The translations under genes were made by a program, and so were the position numbers. From positions 1,364,001 through 1,428,000 of the forward strand of contig JAUZTG010000048.1 in the NCBI GenBank assembly GCA_030734395.1: a stretch of DNA of 64,000 nt, written 5' to 3'. The notes under the pieces were generated by a model. The model was not told the DNA's origin. It searched no databases and was given only the letters and a program-made list of their open reading frames with translations. This document shows, in pieces, positions 42,301 through 55,446 of the stretch; positions within the stretch are counted from its first letter, which is position 1; the number at the start of each line of letters is the position of its first letter. Origin of the DNA: Sarocladium kiliense. Its lineage: Eukaryota; Ascomycota; Sordariomycetes; Hypocreales; Sarocladiaceae.

Positions 42301-45246
42301 GACTAGTCCGTCGTGAACAATAGCTCAGGGTGCTGGGTTGGATCCAGTTAGACTGGGCTCTCGGATCCGACCCAGGCCCAGAGTTGGCAAAGGCTAAAAC
42401 CATCGCGAGTGTGGAAGCAAGGATGTCCCCGTAGCGAAAGGATGCTGACTCCTTGGGGTTTGAGGAGTAAGAACCAGGATCCGCAGAGACGTTTGATGGT
42501 CTTGACTTGGACGAATGTTGCGGAGACAGAGGTCCGGGCCCCGACAGTTGCAATGTCATCTTTCCATTACTGGAGGGGCGCGTGCACTGCAACTCTCTTC
42601 ATGTTTTCGATTGAGAGCACCAGATGCAGGAACAGGCGAAGCAGGGTCAGACCACCCTCAAACGAAGGTCAAGCAGGCATGAGCCAGAGTCACGGGACTT
42701 GTTGCACAAGACAGGCAGGCACATGCCGCCGCCCTCGCCCCTTCTCCCACTCAGTCGACATTGTCGAAAATCAGAGGCACAGCCCCTGTTTGATTTGAAG
42801 CGCGCCAACTTTGTAATGGCATTCGTCAGAGAGGTGGTGTGCCACACAGCCGACGCAGATCTCATAGACACACATCTGGTGCGCGCACGGAAGCCATGTG
42901 TGCGACCCTGCACTGGCTCAGCTCGGCACCGGAGCCGCTTACCATCTTAAAACATGCAGATCGACATGATCATCGGTAATCGAAAAGAACCCGGAAAGCC
43001 CCCTCGATCCTGTCAAAATACGCCTCGCACCTCTTCATCGTCTTCTCTCGCTCCAGACCTGTTGGAATCATGAGCATAGCCCAATGAATATCATAGGTGC
43101 GGCCTTTGATACCGAGTCTGCAACAGGCCTTCGATCCTTCTACAATGTATGTCGGGATTTTGGAGTCTAATTTCCGACACATCGTCGCCCCGAGCTCAGA
43201 ACGCAGCCCAACTGACGTAGGTATGTGACTTAGAAGTGGCTAGTCTGATGCACTGCTGGGCAAAGCACGACTCTCACCTGTGCCCCACGACGGAGGTGCT
43301 CGCCAACCCGAGATCCAAAACAAATGAACTGTCCCTGTCCCTCAGCGATCTCCAAGGGAATGCTCGCTACTGACAGCTTAAGTGGTGACCAAAGTTGCAC
43401 ACCTTCTCAAGTTGTTGAAGAGAACGGCATTCGGCATTCGGCATACTGTATAAGAAGGGATGTGGCTTACATGGTTCTACGCGAGCATCCTTAAGCTTCC
43501 AACGCTTTGATTCTTGCCGATGGTGCGATCCTTGCCCATTATGGTCCACTCTCCCGGATAAAGCCAGGCCACAACAGCTCTACACGCCAGAACCGCGGCA
43601 AGAGGAATGCAACTCGAACTACTTTTCCCGTATTCAGGGCGCATGAAATTGTGGGAGCGATACTGTTCCTTACCGCTGTGCGCCAAGACGCATTCAATCA
43701 TTCACGGCCATACCCTGACATGACTTCGTTGTGATCGCCGAGTGATGGGCTGAGATGACTCGGCTTTTCCCCAAACCAAAGAACTATACGGAGAACTCTT
43801 GAGACCATTCCCCCGGTACGAAGCCTACCATAATACAGGTTCTAAGATACCTAAAATGGCTGGGTGCATGATGCCAAACAGGGGCCCGCAACCCATACAC
43901 CCTGGACGGACGATAACAACAGCATGAGGTGACATACGTGGCTTCATCCTGGGTATCGGACTTCGAACACCAACAAATCCGAAGCTGGCCACTAGTGCAC
44001 AATAACAACAGCACATGCCGGGCTCGCCATGGTCTTTGATCCGACGGGACGTGTGCAGCCTCGGACCGACATAACACCCTGTTAGTCCTCGTTTCTCGGA
44101 ACGTGGAAGCGCTGCCGAGATCATGCATGCATACGGTGCCGTCCAAGCGAAGCCACCACATGAGACGAAGAGGAACTCAAACCATATGACTTGTCGTGCA
44201 TCAACTCACACGGTCTCCGAGAACGCAATCTTTTACTCTTCTTCTTGGCAGGGTTCGGTAATGTGCTGTCAAGCAAGCTGCACTGGCGGTCACTCCGTTA
44301 TCAAACTAAAAAAGCCCCTGCCAGTCCTTCCAAGGGAGTTTATTGACTGCGAGCCAATCAAAGTCAAACCGCTGACTGCATCCGGACTTTCACATGTACC
44401 ACTTGGTGAATCGAACACCATCGAGCCATGCCCTTTCTAAACGTCTGCCGCGTAACACATGATGACGCACAGCTCGCTTCCCGAAACTAGTTACATCAGC
44501 CTGTCGCTATTTCCAGCAACAGACCCCGCGGTGGTTCGATTGCACGAATATGTCAAACTGAATAGCGCTGTGGGGAGTATCTCGTGGAGAGTCTACCAGT
44601 TTGCATAGAGCCGCGAAAATGTGATACATCGCAATTTGGGTGGGTATGGCACGGCACAACAATTTGATGCCCTATATGATCCACCTTATAGTAACAAGCC
44701 TGTTGGTCGCAAATCTTCCAGACCTGCGTTCAGGCCGTGGAAAGGGGGTTTCTGGCGCCTTTGATCGACGGCCGACGGAGATCCACGGATGACCGTAATA
44801 TAGCGGCACTATACGATTCGGTCCAGGACGGAATTTCGCAACCTTGGGCCGGATATCTTCCCGCCGACTTGACTGAGATGGTAATGGAAGCCAGGATCAG
44901 AGCGTTGAAGACCATGGGAGGGTAAGCGGCAAAGTGGCCACATTCGAAGAAGCCAGGACAGCGACGAGGCCCCAAATCCCAATCGTAGAATGGTGTTTTG
45001 ACTGCTGCTACACGTATAGTACGACGTTGCACGTCGCGTCATCACATACAAATTGAAGATGCGAAAAAAATGCCCTTGCAGGCTACTCATATAGATGCTT
45101 CGGTAGCCACATCCCCATATCTAAGCTCGCTTTATTACACGCGAACACCTTCTACATTCGCTCTTGATGTCGATATTCAGTCCGAAACGCCCCATCTACA
45201 ACATATTCCACAGATAAACATACGAGGCGATTCTCTGCGCCAGTTT
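39382..45246. other. Gene-poor interval, 5.9 kb
   Basis: No gene can be supported. Isolated open frames (40623-40901 plus, 40938-41327 minus, 42970-43182 minus) have no recognised domain. No terminal repeats, transposase or reverse transcriptase motifs, or tRNA folds were seen. Base composition looks ordinary, without the heavy A/T bias of strongly RIP-mutated DNA. Confidence 0.45.
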
Positions 45247-48200
45247 CTACAGCGTCTCCTCTGGAGCCACATCTGTCATCGGAGCTTCGTCAGACGGCCC
45301 CGCGCCGCCTGTCAAAAGATCCCTTGGGGGAACTGCCTTCATTTCCAAACCCTCGTTATCGCTCGCCATCCTTTCCTGTTCTTCAAAAGTGAAAGCGTCG
45401 GACAGATTGACAGCTAAGAACGTCTTGGGCAGCTTGACTCTGTGGAAATACCGTTAGAATCGATCGAGGCCAAATTTGACTTCAGAGAAGGGGACTTACT
45501 GGTTAAACTTGGCTCTGAGAGTCTTGATCACCTGAAGCCAGTCCGCGTGAGGAGTCAAGCTTCTCCTCGGTGCACATCCAATGCAATGACGACTGTCGAG
45601 TTGGACATGAAGAGGGTCAAAAACGTGGCAGCCTGGGCTGATCGTGATGCGAATGCTGTACGTGAAAGTCGGGTAGTCCGGAGGAGCCTCGCCAGGAGGA
45701 GGCTTCATCTCGGATTCGTACAACTCGAAGCAGATTTGAGAGAGGTAGTCGAGCTCAGGAATGGTGCTGCGCTTGATCTTGGTCTCAATGCCGCCCTCGA
45801 TAATGCAGTTGAGAAGCGTGTAAATGTGCGACTCCTTCGTGAAATAGAAGAAAGATTTGGCATCGTTAGACGCCTGCATTTCCTCCAGATCCTGCACGAT
45901 CTCCTTCAGTAGGGGCAGAGACGTGAGCAGCCCGATTTCGAGCTTTTCGCTGTCTGAGATACCATATTCTTGGGGACAGATGAAATCAAACATCACCTTT
46001 GCCAGGCGGTAAAGCTCCTGGAGTGGCTCGTTACGCGGATCCGGCTTGGTTGATGTCTGGTGATTCGTTCCCTTGTACAGACGGAAGTACTGTTCTGGTG
46101 GACCCTCATCATGAAGGTGTCGCAGACCATTAAGGAACGACCTCCTACGGAACAGCTTTTTGACGCCAGTGGAGCGACTCGAGGGATCGGCTTTCTCGGC
46201 ACCTTCAGGCACTGGGTTCTGGCTCTTCTCAGGCCGGGCATCGTCAACGGACGATTTCGCATCATCTGCGGGAACATCCTTAGCCTTGGTGGGGATATCC
46301 TTGGGTTGCGAGCTTGCACCACCAGGACCGACAGGAGGCGCAGGCTCCTTCACGATGTTATACTCGTCCTCAAGCATCCCCTTAGGCGGCATGAAGACCC
46401 ATTCGAGGAACTGGCGGTTGTGCAGGGCATCGAACTTCATCGTGTCATAGAGCTCAGAGATCTTGCTAGGGTCGACCTTATCGCCGTCGCAAAACTCGGT
46501 AAAGAGCTTCTCCCATCGCTCACGGAACAACTCTGCGTCTTCGCCACAACACCAACGTGATTGTATCCCGTTGACCGTGTTGACATGCGAGATTGACGAA
46601 GAGATGGAAGCATTGGAACCCTCGCCTGTGGTCAGCTTCTCCGTGCTGGGGTTCGAAATGGCTCCAAGGGAGGTCCCAAGTGAAGAGCCCCCACTGGCGC
46701 TGTTTGCACTCCCACCAAAAGCTTTGCTGTAATTGTATTGCATAACACGGCGATGGAAGTTCATAAGCTGAACGACACGAGTCTGCACCTCGGAAGGCTC
46801 AGGCATGTTATCAGGCCATGCGAACTGGGCTGGACGCTCGTTGCCCTTCCTTAAAAGGCCCTTGAGTTTCTTCTTCACTTTGTCTGTCTCGTCCTTCGCA
46901 GCGTTCGAGTCGTCAAGAAGGTCCTTTCGAATGGTGATGAAATCCTCAGGAATGTCCTTCTTCCCTAAGAATGACGCGGCCCAGATTTGCGCACTTGTTG
47001 TTACTCGCCTCTCGGAGCTACTGTAGACATGAACCTCATCCAGAATATCACGGTTCAGCAGCATGAGGTCATTGCGCATGTTCTCTCCAAGCTCCTGCGC
47101 CTGGTAGCGTGCAGAGTGTGTGGGCTCACCACCCCATTTGACAATCAGCTGCAGCTTGTCAAGAACCAACTGCTCTTCGGCAGCAGTGAACTTGGACATT
47201 GTCACTCCAGACATGGAGTTGTGGCGCTTTGGGGGGAGATGGGGCGAGTATTCCTTGCCAGGAGTGCCGGCGCCGCTCCCCTCTGGAATCTTACCCTCTT
47301 TGTTTTCGGGCAGATCTGGCATTTCGTCGACGGGGGTGCTGGCGTCTTCTGCGGTCTTCTTCTTGCGGAACATAGGCTTGATCTGGACTTTGGTTCCAGC
47401 CCAGCTGCCCTTCTTGACAAGCACATTACGAAGGGCCCTCAGCTTGCCACGGTCTTCAATTCCCTCTTGATAGGCCATGTCTACGGCAGAAATGACGCTT
47501 GCAAGGGCCGGCTCACCAATGAGCAGAACCTCTTCCTGGTGTCCTTTGAGAAGAGCAATGAAAGGACCGGTATGGAAAGTGAACTTGTACTTCTGCTTCG
47601 GTGTTCGGTCTGCATGACGGATGACTGACACCATGCCCTTGAGCTTCCAGGAGTGTTTGGGCAACGGCGGCGCCGGCATCTCTTCTTCCGGAACGTCAGG
47701 GTCTGTAACCTGCGCTGTAGTAGTCTTGACGGAAGTGACACTTGGCGACGTCCCTGGACCTGCGATATCCTGTGCTGGTGGTGGCAGAAGTGGACTTGCT
47801 GGAATGCTTTGACTTCTCGATGGCACGAGGCCGTCCCCTTTTGGAGATCCTGAGCGAGTATGAGGTCTGGTGGTACTGTTTTTCCGCGAGAGGGACGAAT
47901 TTGCAGGAGCTGGAATTGGCGTGGGCTGTGTTGCCATTGCACCAGAGCCGTTGGTTTGCTGCTGCGCCTGATCACGGTTTTTGTTTGCAGAGCGACTCAT
48001 AGGATCAACATCTGATGGCGCTGGAGATGGCAGCGGTGGTGTCGCAGCGCCACGGCGGATTCTTTCCTTCATGAAAATGTCCCTCAGAATGCTAGCAGAC
48101 TGATCGTAATATTCATCATTGTCCTTGACGAAGCTCCAGCCATTGACATCAATGACATAGCTCTTGCCGGATGCACGAAGCAGATCAAAACCACAGACTC

Positions 48201-49656
48201 GCTGGCCAAATGTGGTGGAGATTTTGCTGGCGACTTCCTTCTCTTCAGGGCTCAGCGCCGTCACGTACCGGATTTCCTTGCCATGGGTATTTCGTCGGAC
48301 AATGCCGTCAACGACTGGAGACTTGCGAGTTTCGGCATGGCAGTAGGAAGCACCTACAGTGTAGGCCTTGACATCTTCGGCGTTGTCCACTTGCATAAAG
48401 CTTTCATACACATAGCTTCCGTCTTGTTCGGTAATGGCGCGAGGTACGTTCAGGTCGGGTATGTAGTCGGAACTCTTGTTGCCGATCTTTCGGAAGAGCT
48501 TGCGAGCTCCGCCGCCAGAGGCCTTATCAAAGTATATGATGATGTTGTGGTCTTCACCGCTGACGGGCTTTTCAACGAACGGCTTTCTCAAGAGCGCACC
48601 GTCAACACTGAGAAGATCACCGTCCTCCAGTAATTCGACCTTCTTTGGTACAGGAATAGAGCCTGGTTCAATAGGATCCAGGACCAGCCCGGAGACGTCT
48701 CGAATGTGCTTAACCATCCCTGGTGTCAGCGTCTTGGGACCACCATCACGACTGACCTCGACACGACTAGGCGTGCGGACATTGATCTTATCTAAGAGGA
48801 ACAAGCAAAGGCGGCGATCCCATAAGATCTTTTGCATGCTGACATCGTTGACACAGAATGGCTTCCTTGCCTTGACATAGGCGATTGCCTTATCAAGCGG
48901 GAAGCCATCTGAATAGAAAGAAATCAAGTAGTCACTGCAGAGGTCAGCCTCCGAAATCTCACGTGCTTAATATTTGAGGTAGCACAGTTTTGAGCGACGT
49001 ACCATATTGGCCAGTTCTCGACCTCTAGATGAAGAGCCAGTTAGAACATGCAGTGGCACAAAGCAGGGTGGCCGATACTTACCTTCGTCCAGAATCACCT
49101 TGTCGCCGAAGACAACGACATCGAATTCGCGGTTGTTGATAAGGCGGTTCAAGATGTTTCGGCTAGGCTTACTTCGAGCCTTGACATCGAGAGCGCAGAC
49201 TCCAATGATGCCCCAAGGAGCAGGCTTTGCTGGAATAGAGATCGAGTCAGGTATGCGCCTGGAGCTGCCTGAGCTGGCTTGCCTACCTTCTTCTCTCTCT
49301 CGAGGAACAGTACCTCGCTCACTGCCAGGGCTATGGCTGCTGTTGGCTGTAGAGCCGCTGAATCGCCGCTTTGCTCGACTCCTGGAACGGTCGGGTTGTG
49401 ATCGCATGGTACTGGGTTCAGGACGGGTATTTCGGCGCATGAGATCGAGGGGTTGTGACTGAGCAGGCTGGTTCTGCTGCTGTGGTTGCTGCTGCGCAGG
49501 TGTCGCGTGAGCACCGCTCTGTGAGGCGGTGACGTTGGAGCTAGGTGCAGCAGATTCGGCCTGGGTTGCAGGGTTTTGGACACCGCCTGCAGCGGCAATG
49601 TCTTTGCCTACAGAAGCAGGCACACCGCCGAAACCACCTGCGGGAGGCGAGGTCAT
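45247..49656 (-). CDS. VIP1: Bifunctional inositol hexakisphosphate/diphosphoinositol-pentakisphosphate kinase (VIP1/Asp1/PPIP5K)
   Basis: Makes 1-diphosphate inositol pyrophosphates from InsP6 or 5-InsP7, and its C-terminal histidine-acid-phosphatase-like domain removes them; the role is in phosphate, growth and morphology signalling. Exons: 49656-49083, 49024-49003 (22 nt), 48934-45500 and 45439-45247, 1407 residues; a start at 49776 would add 40. The N-tail is Gln/Ser/Pro-rich. The kinase starts at about 165 (WGIIGVCALDVKARSKP), with FGDKVILDEEVENWPICDYL across the small exon, KPFCVNDV, EKPVSGEDHNI and GFDLLRASGKSYVIDVNGW. A Ser/Pro-rich linker with many SP sites leads to the phosphatase domain with RHADRTPKQK near residue 640 and FTKESHIYTLLN near 1229. 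The C-terminus reads VKLPKTFLAVNLSD. Confidence 0.95.
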
Positions 49657-51359
49657 TGTATCGATGCTGGTCTCGAAACAGCGCCCAAGGTGAAGGACGG
49701 AAAGTCTGAAGGGCTGGGGCCAATGTTGTAGATCAATAGGCAGGGAAGAAGTCGGCGGGGTGCTCTGAGAGTCCACAGGAGCTCTAGAGATGGACTGATA
49801 AGGACGATTTTGGAAACGATCGGAAAGCCAGAAACTGGCACTGAAGACTGCGAGTCGCTTGACCTGTGACGGTGAAGACTTGGATGTTGATGTCGATGTT
49901 GGTTGTTGGGATGGGTTGGCAAGAAAATTGGTGCTTTGGCTTCGGCTGGTTGCGGTGCGTCGGTGGCACTGTGGCAGGCGTGGTGGGGTGATGGAGGTAG
50001 TGTCGAAGGAAGAACCTGGGCCTGATCTTAACTAATCAATGGTGTATTGTTGATAGAGTGACGAGGACCGCTGCGACTTTTCAGCTCAGTGGAAGAGTAA
50101 CGGTTGATATGCTTGTAGATGTGCAGAGATGCAGAGTCACGATGAGCAGACGAAGCAGACGAAGATTTGGCTCCCTTTCCGGCGCTGCCCTCGGGTTTAG
50201 CCCCTCTTCCTCCCTCGAGTACGAAGGCTAAAACGCTAGCATTGACAGGCATTGACCCAATCAAAGCCCGGAAGAACCTTCAAATGTGTCAAAAGATGCT
50301 TGTCTTCTCAATGTATGCGACTTATAGGGATTCCACATGCAAGACGCTGGGTTTGCGTGCTGGGGGCGTGGGATGATGTTGGATGGTGTTGGTGCGACAT
50401 CGGCGGTGAGGGGCAATGAGGGATGGTTCACGTCAGTACCCCAGGTCCAGACGCTTTCTGAAGTAACGGACCCGGCAGACAGCAGGAGAAGGAAAGCAAT
50501 GGCAAGCAATCGAAGTCAGCGAGCATCGAAGGAGAAGTAGTCTCTCGCTCGTCCATTGGCCCTAGCCACTGTTGCATTTTGCAGGGATATCTGAACCATA
50601 GCACCATCCCGAGAGTTTGGAACGTGGCACATGCAGCCAGTCATGAGAGAGTTCGTTCATCCTTTGGTAGTAGCGTATGGGGACCTTCAGGCATCGGAAG
50701 ACTTCCTTTGCCTCTTCCGTGGGACAAGAAGACACACCAATGCACGTCGTGCAGATGTGATGCTAGCGAGGGTGCTGTGGCTGGCAGATAAGCGTTTTCG
50801 CAACGGGCACCAACCAACAATTGATGCGTTCCCTTTGGCCCGTTACTATCGTACGTACTTCACTTCGTTCTGTCTCGCCTCTGATGTCCCATACCCTTTT
50901 ATATGCTCCATTACCTGTGCCCTTGTTCAACTCTGTGTCTACTTGCTACTCGTGTTGCGGGACTGCTGGCGATGCTATCAACAAGACTACCTACCAACAT
51001 GATTCTCATGGAACCTGATTTCCCTCAGCAGACTCTCCCATGGCTATCGTCCGAGAAAAAAGCGACAACCAAATGCCTGAACGCAGGCTGGTGACCTTGC
51101 TTTCACCAGCTTCCTCAAGAAAGCTGCCAATCAGAGCCTGACTTGCAGCACGCGGGGCCTTCAGCGTGGTGACAAATGCGGCAGGCGGTGACCATCTTCA
51201 CAACCAGCCATCAGAGCACTTGCCCCACCTGAATCTGGCAGAAAAAGTTCCAGCAGCGACTGCATCGACACCGCCAAAATTTCTGTGAGAGAAAGCTGGC
51301 GCGCAGCCAGTCTCGTCTTCACGAAGCAGAGCACCTCTCTGCACCGACATTCGCTCAAA
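49657..51359. other. Divergent promoter region between VIP1 and UTP21
   Basis: A 1.7-kb head-to-head spacer. AAAATTT at 51276-51282, about 80 bp before UTP21, resembles the A/T core of the ribosomal RNA processing element. No gene was recognised. Confidence 0.5.
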
Positions 51360-54300
51360 ATGGCGCCACATGCGAGCTCAGAAGGTCCCATAGTCAAGCG
51401 TCAGAAGACCTCCGCGCTTGCAAAGCGACCAAAGGCTACTGACAATGCCTCGAGAATCTTTGCGCCGTTCCGGGTATGGCGCTTCCAGACCACTTCAGTT
51501 GCTTTGGAGCACGCATATGCTGACCTTTCGAATAGACCGTCGGTCTTGTTTCACCTACAGATGTGCCATTCACTGCTATTCCTCTCGGAGCTACTACCTA
51601 CCAGATCACGACTTCCGTTGGACGCTCACTACAGACATACGACTTAGCCCGTGGCCTCAACCTCGTTTTCGTCACTCGACCCCAGACACCGACAGATATT
51701 ACTGCGTCCCTCGCGTACAAAGAAAAGGTCTATGCGGCATGGGGCGGCTCCAAGGCCGGAGAGCAGCAGGGAATTTGGGTGTTTCAAAGAGGCAGGAAGG
51801 TTGGAGAGCTTCAGTTACCTTTAGACTTGACGCAGCCCATCAAGCAGCTCATGATCTTTGGCTCCTGGCTTATCGCTTGTGCTACAACTCGAATCGAAGT
51901 CTTCAAGTTTGCGACTCTTGAACACTATTCAACAATCCAGACTATGGCCAATACGAAGGGTGGAAATGAGATCACCGGTGGAATTGTGACCATGCCCACC
52001 ATCCTGAACAAGATCTTCGTCGGCCGCAAGGACGGTTGGGTCGAGCTCTGGAACGTCAGTACAGCAAAATTGATCTACACGATCTTGCCACCATCACCGG
52101 ATTGTGGTGCTGTTACCTGTCTCGAGCCGACACCGGCCCTGTCCCTTCTTGCAATTGCCTATTCTTCTGGCACTCTTGTCATCAAAGATGTCTTGCTGGA
52201 TAAACAGATCCTCAATGTTGAAGCCGGAACGCCCGAGGCCCCTGTTAACTTCATCTCGTTCCGGACGGACGGAGCTGGTGCCGGAAACGATGGTCGCAAA
52301 GACGGTGTCATGGCGACTGCGACAATGGAGAGCGGTGACGTGACCTTCTGGGACTTGAATGGCGGTGGCCGAGTTGCTGGTGTCCTTCGAAGCGCGCACA
52401 ATCCTCCTGCATACGACGGGCGAACATCGCGGGGTGGCGTGAGCAAGATCCAGTTTCTCCCCGGACAGTCCGTTATCGTCACTAGTGGGCGCGACAACTC
52501 TCTCAAAACCTGGATCTTCGACCAGACACCCTTTTCAGCCGTCCCTAGGTTATTACATACGAGAAGTGGTCACGCAGGCTCCGTCAATTGTTTGCACTTC
52601 TTGCCATCCGACTTCGATGGCGCTGATGCAGGTAACAAGTGGCTGCTTAGCGGCGGACAGGATCGCAGCTTATGGGGTTGGAGTCTGAGGCGTGACGGCC
52701 AAAGTACTGAACTCAGTCAAGGTGCTCTCCGGAAACAAGCGAAGAAGACTGGCATCCTATCAGCGCACTCGCTTGCTCATGGACCGCGCGCCTCATCGAC
52801 TGCCTTGGAGGATCTCAAGGCCCCCGAGATCACATGTATCGCAACCTCTCTCAACCGTGACGGTGGAATTGGTGCTCTTCCCGGAAAGATCAAACAGTGG
52901 CAAAAGGGACAACAGCAAGTCAAAGCAGGAGATGCAGAGCTGAGTGGCTCGACTGGTTGGGAAAGCGTTGTCACCGCGCACAAAGGCGACCCCTTTGCCA
53001 GAACATGGTTCTGGGGTCGCAAAGCAGCTGGCAGGTGGGCGTTTTCAACTGGCGACGGCAGCAATGTGTCGACAGTAGCTATCAGTCCCTGTGGCTCATT
53101 CGCTCTTGTTGGGTCTGAGATGGGATCGATCAAAATGTTCAATCTCCAGTCAGGCCAGACTCGCCAGAAGTTCCCCTCGCCTGTGACGCCACAACAGGCA
53201 AAGCAGATCAGGGAACAGCTGGCTCAGGTCAGTGATATTTCTGCAGCGAAGCCAACGGACGGGCGAAAGTTTTGGCCTGGTACTGGCAAACACACCAAGG
53301 CAGTGACTGGCTTAATTGTTGACCAGATGAACAAGCATGTGGTGTCATGTTCAAGAGATGGCAAGGTGAAGTTCTGGGACTTCCTCACCGGCAATCTAGT
53401 CGAAGAGATTGATTGGGCTCCCATGACAGCGCCTACTCTGGTACGTTATCATCCTGGCAACAACCTGCTGGTCTTCGCCTGCCAGGCTCCGTCTGGCGAT
53501 TCTTCTGTACGAGTCGTGGATGTGGAGACGAAGAAGACAATCCGTGAATTCCTAGGAGGCGATCATATCATCAACGACCTCTGCTTTTCCCATGATGGCC
53601 GTTGGATTATCGCCGCATCGACGGATGCTGTCATTCGGATCTGGGATCTGCCGACGAGCCACCTCATTGATGCAATTCGACTGGAAGAGCCTTGCAAAGC
53701 GGTTGCCATGTCATCAACGGGGGAGTACCTTGCCGCGACCCTGGAGACTGGGCTTGGTGTGATGCTCTGGACCAACAAGTCACTTTACAAGCATGTGCCA
53801 ACGCGACAAATCTCCGAGAAAGAGGTTGCAACAGTCGATGGACCAAGCCTTTCTGGTGAAGGCAATCAAGGCATGTTGGAGGGTGCTTACGACGAGCAAG
53901 GTGAAGACGAAGAAGATGGAAATGTAGTTGCGCCTACTTTGGAGCAACTCAGTTCCGACATGACGACTTTAAGTCTGGTACCAAAGAGCCGTTGGCAAAC
54001 GCTACTTCACCTTGACATGATCAAGGAGCGAAATAAACCTACGGAAGCACCCAAAGCTCCTGAGAAGGCACCATTCTTCTTGCCTTCAACTAACGGAGCG
54101 GCCAACCAGTCGAAGGAGGAGAAGCCTGCAGTGGGGACTGAAGTAGACGGCAAGTCTCGTATCACGACGCTGGATAAAGCAAGATTTGAGGAGCTTTTCG
54201 CAACGAAGCTCCGGGATGCTGCGGAAACCGGCAATTGTAAGTGCTGCCCTGGGCGAATAGCGCTGCACAGTGGCTAACATGACACAGATGATGACTTTGT

Positions 54301-54628
54301 CGAGCATCTCAAGACCTTGTCCCCATCCAGCGCCGATCTCGAGCTTCGTTCTTTATCCCTGGGTGATGGTGATGAAGCATCCAACGAGCTGCTCCACTTC
54401 ATCCGAGCGCTGACGACCAGGCTACGGGCGCGAAGGGACTATGAACTGACGCAGGTTTGGATGACAGTATTCATCCGACTTCACTTCGATACAGTGATGG
54501 AGAGGAAGGAGCTTTTGGGTGCCCTTAAGCAGTGGAAGACGGTGCAGGAGAAGGAGTGTAAGCGGTTGGATGACTTGGTTGGGTACTGTAGCGGTGTTGT
54601 AGGATTCTTGAGGAGCCCAAGGACATGA
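51360..54628 (+). CDS. UTP21: U3 snoRNP/SSU-processome WD-repeat protein UTP21
   Basis: A nucleolar scaffold of the UTP-B complex needed for 18S rRNA maturation (WDR36 in animals). Exons: 51360-51473, 51536-54236 and 54288-54628, 1051 residues. The N-terminus is basic (VKRQKTSALAKRP), then SRIFAPFRTVGLVSPTDVPF, the conserved entry to the first beta-propeller. WD-type blades continue to about residue 780, including GRKDGWVELWNVS, SGGQDRSLWGW, SCSRDGKVKFWDF and AASTDAVIRIWDL. An acidic linker (DEQGEDEEDGN) is followed by the Utp21 C-terminal helical domain: KSRWQTLLHLDMIKERNKP, APFFLPS, and the last exon EHLKTLSPSSADLELRSL to CSGVVGFLRSPR. Family length is normal. Confidence 0.96.
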
Positions 54629-54936
54629 TGCAGCGAATGGAGTTGAATTGAATGAAATCATATTACATTGAGCAGATGAGAACTCTGTCACGTTATGAAG
54701 TCGGGATTTTGATTGCCCAAACCTCCAGGTATACCGGCCCTGATTAGAGGTGCGCGTCAGTTCCTGCTCTCTCAGTCGTACTAGGAGACTTCTCTAAAGC
54801 CAACATGGAAAGCAAAGCATGGAAGCTTCCGGGACGATGATAATGATTTGATGTCAACAACCAACTCGTGTGCAGGGGCAATCAGCGTCCATCGCCTTTT
54901 ATAAACACAGTATAAGCTGCTCAGTGTACAAGAGCT

Positions 54937-54948
54937 GTCCGCGCGGAC
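54937..54948. promoter_or_regulatory. Perfect 12-bp palindrome GTCCGCGCGGAC
   Basis: The element is self-complementary over all 12 bases and contains CCG/CGG half-sites back to back. It is a candidate binding site for a Zn2Cys6 or other dimeric factor. Confidence 0.4.
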
Positions 54949-55010
54949 TTCCTGGTCTGGAGGCGGATTCAAATCCGCGGCGTATAGCCTGCTCCATCTG
55001 TTCCGTCCTA

Positions 55011-55034
55011 TGATCATTTGATCATTTGATCATT
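55011..55034. repeat. Three tandem copies of TGATCATT
   Basis: Perfect 8-bp units, each with a TGATCA palindrome, placed helically at short spacing upstream of the MBL-fold gene. Confidence 0.85.
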
Positions 55035-55446
55035 CTACCCCACACGATCATGACAGTAGTCAGTGGGGATGAGAGTCGAGTTTCACTATTCTCTGTTGTT
55101 TCTCCTCCGTACTTCGCACCGAACTTAGTTGTTAAGCTTAATCCACCAGTCCTTTCCTTCGTTGGAAGGTGCATGACTGGTGTTGCGCAGGTCGAGCGCG
55201 GACTTATATCCGATGTTGTTTGCTATCACGCCCCGCCAATGTTCTCGTCTCTTAGCTATGTCAGTAGAATCTCAGTTAAATCTCGATCGGTCTTCGATAG
55301 TCCGTCTCAAAATATATCCGCGATCCGGGGATGCGGGGAAGAATATGGTGAAGGTGGAGATACCCCAGATTCAGACCAAGTATAAGAAGTCAGCCTTGTT
55401 CTGTTCTCGCCATGCCTGTCACCCCATTCACGATCCTGAAGCCACC

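Larger units (their letters stand above)
54629..55446. promoter_or_regulatory. Upstream region of the secreted hydrolase with palindromes and a tandem repeat
   Basis: Within 100 bp this region holds the perfect palindrome GTCCGCGCGGAC (54937-54948), the inverted repeat GCGGATT-CA-AATCCGC (54963-54978, also CGG-N8-CCG) and three tandem TGATCATT units (55011-55034). They lie about 410-510 bp before the next start codon. These look like regulator-binding sites. Confidence 0.4.

Noticed and set aside
54955..54990. T-arm-like GCGGATTCAAATCCGC as part of a tRNA
   Set aside because: Neither strand gives an acceptor stem or D arm at the right distance; treated as an inverted repeat instead.
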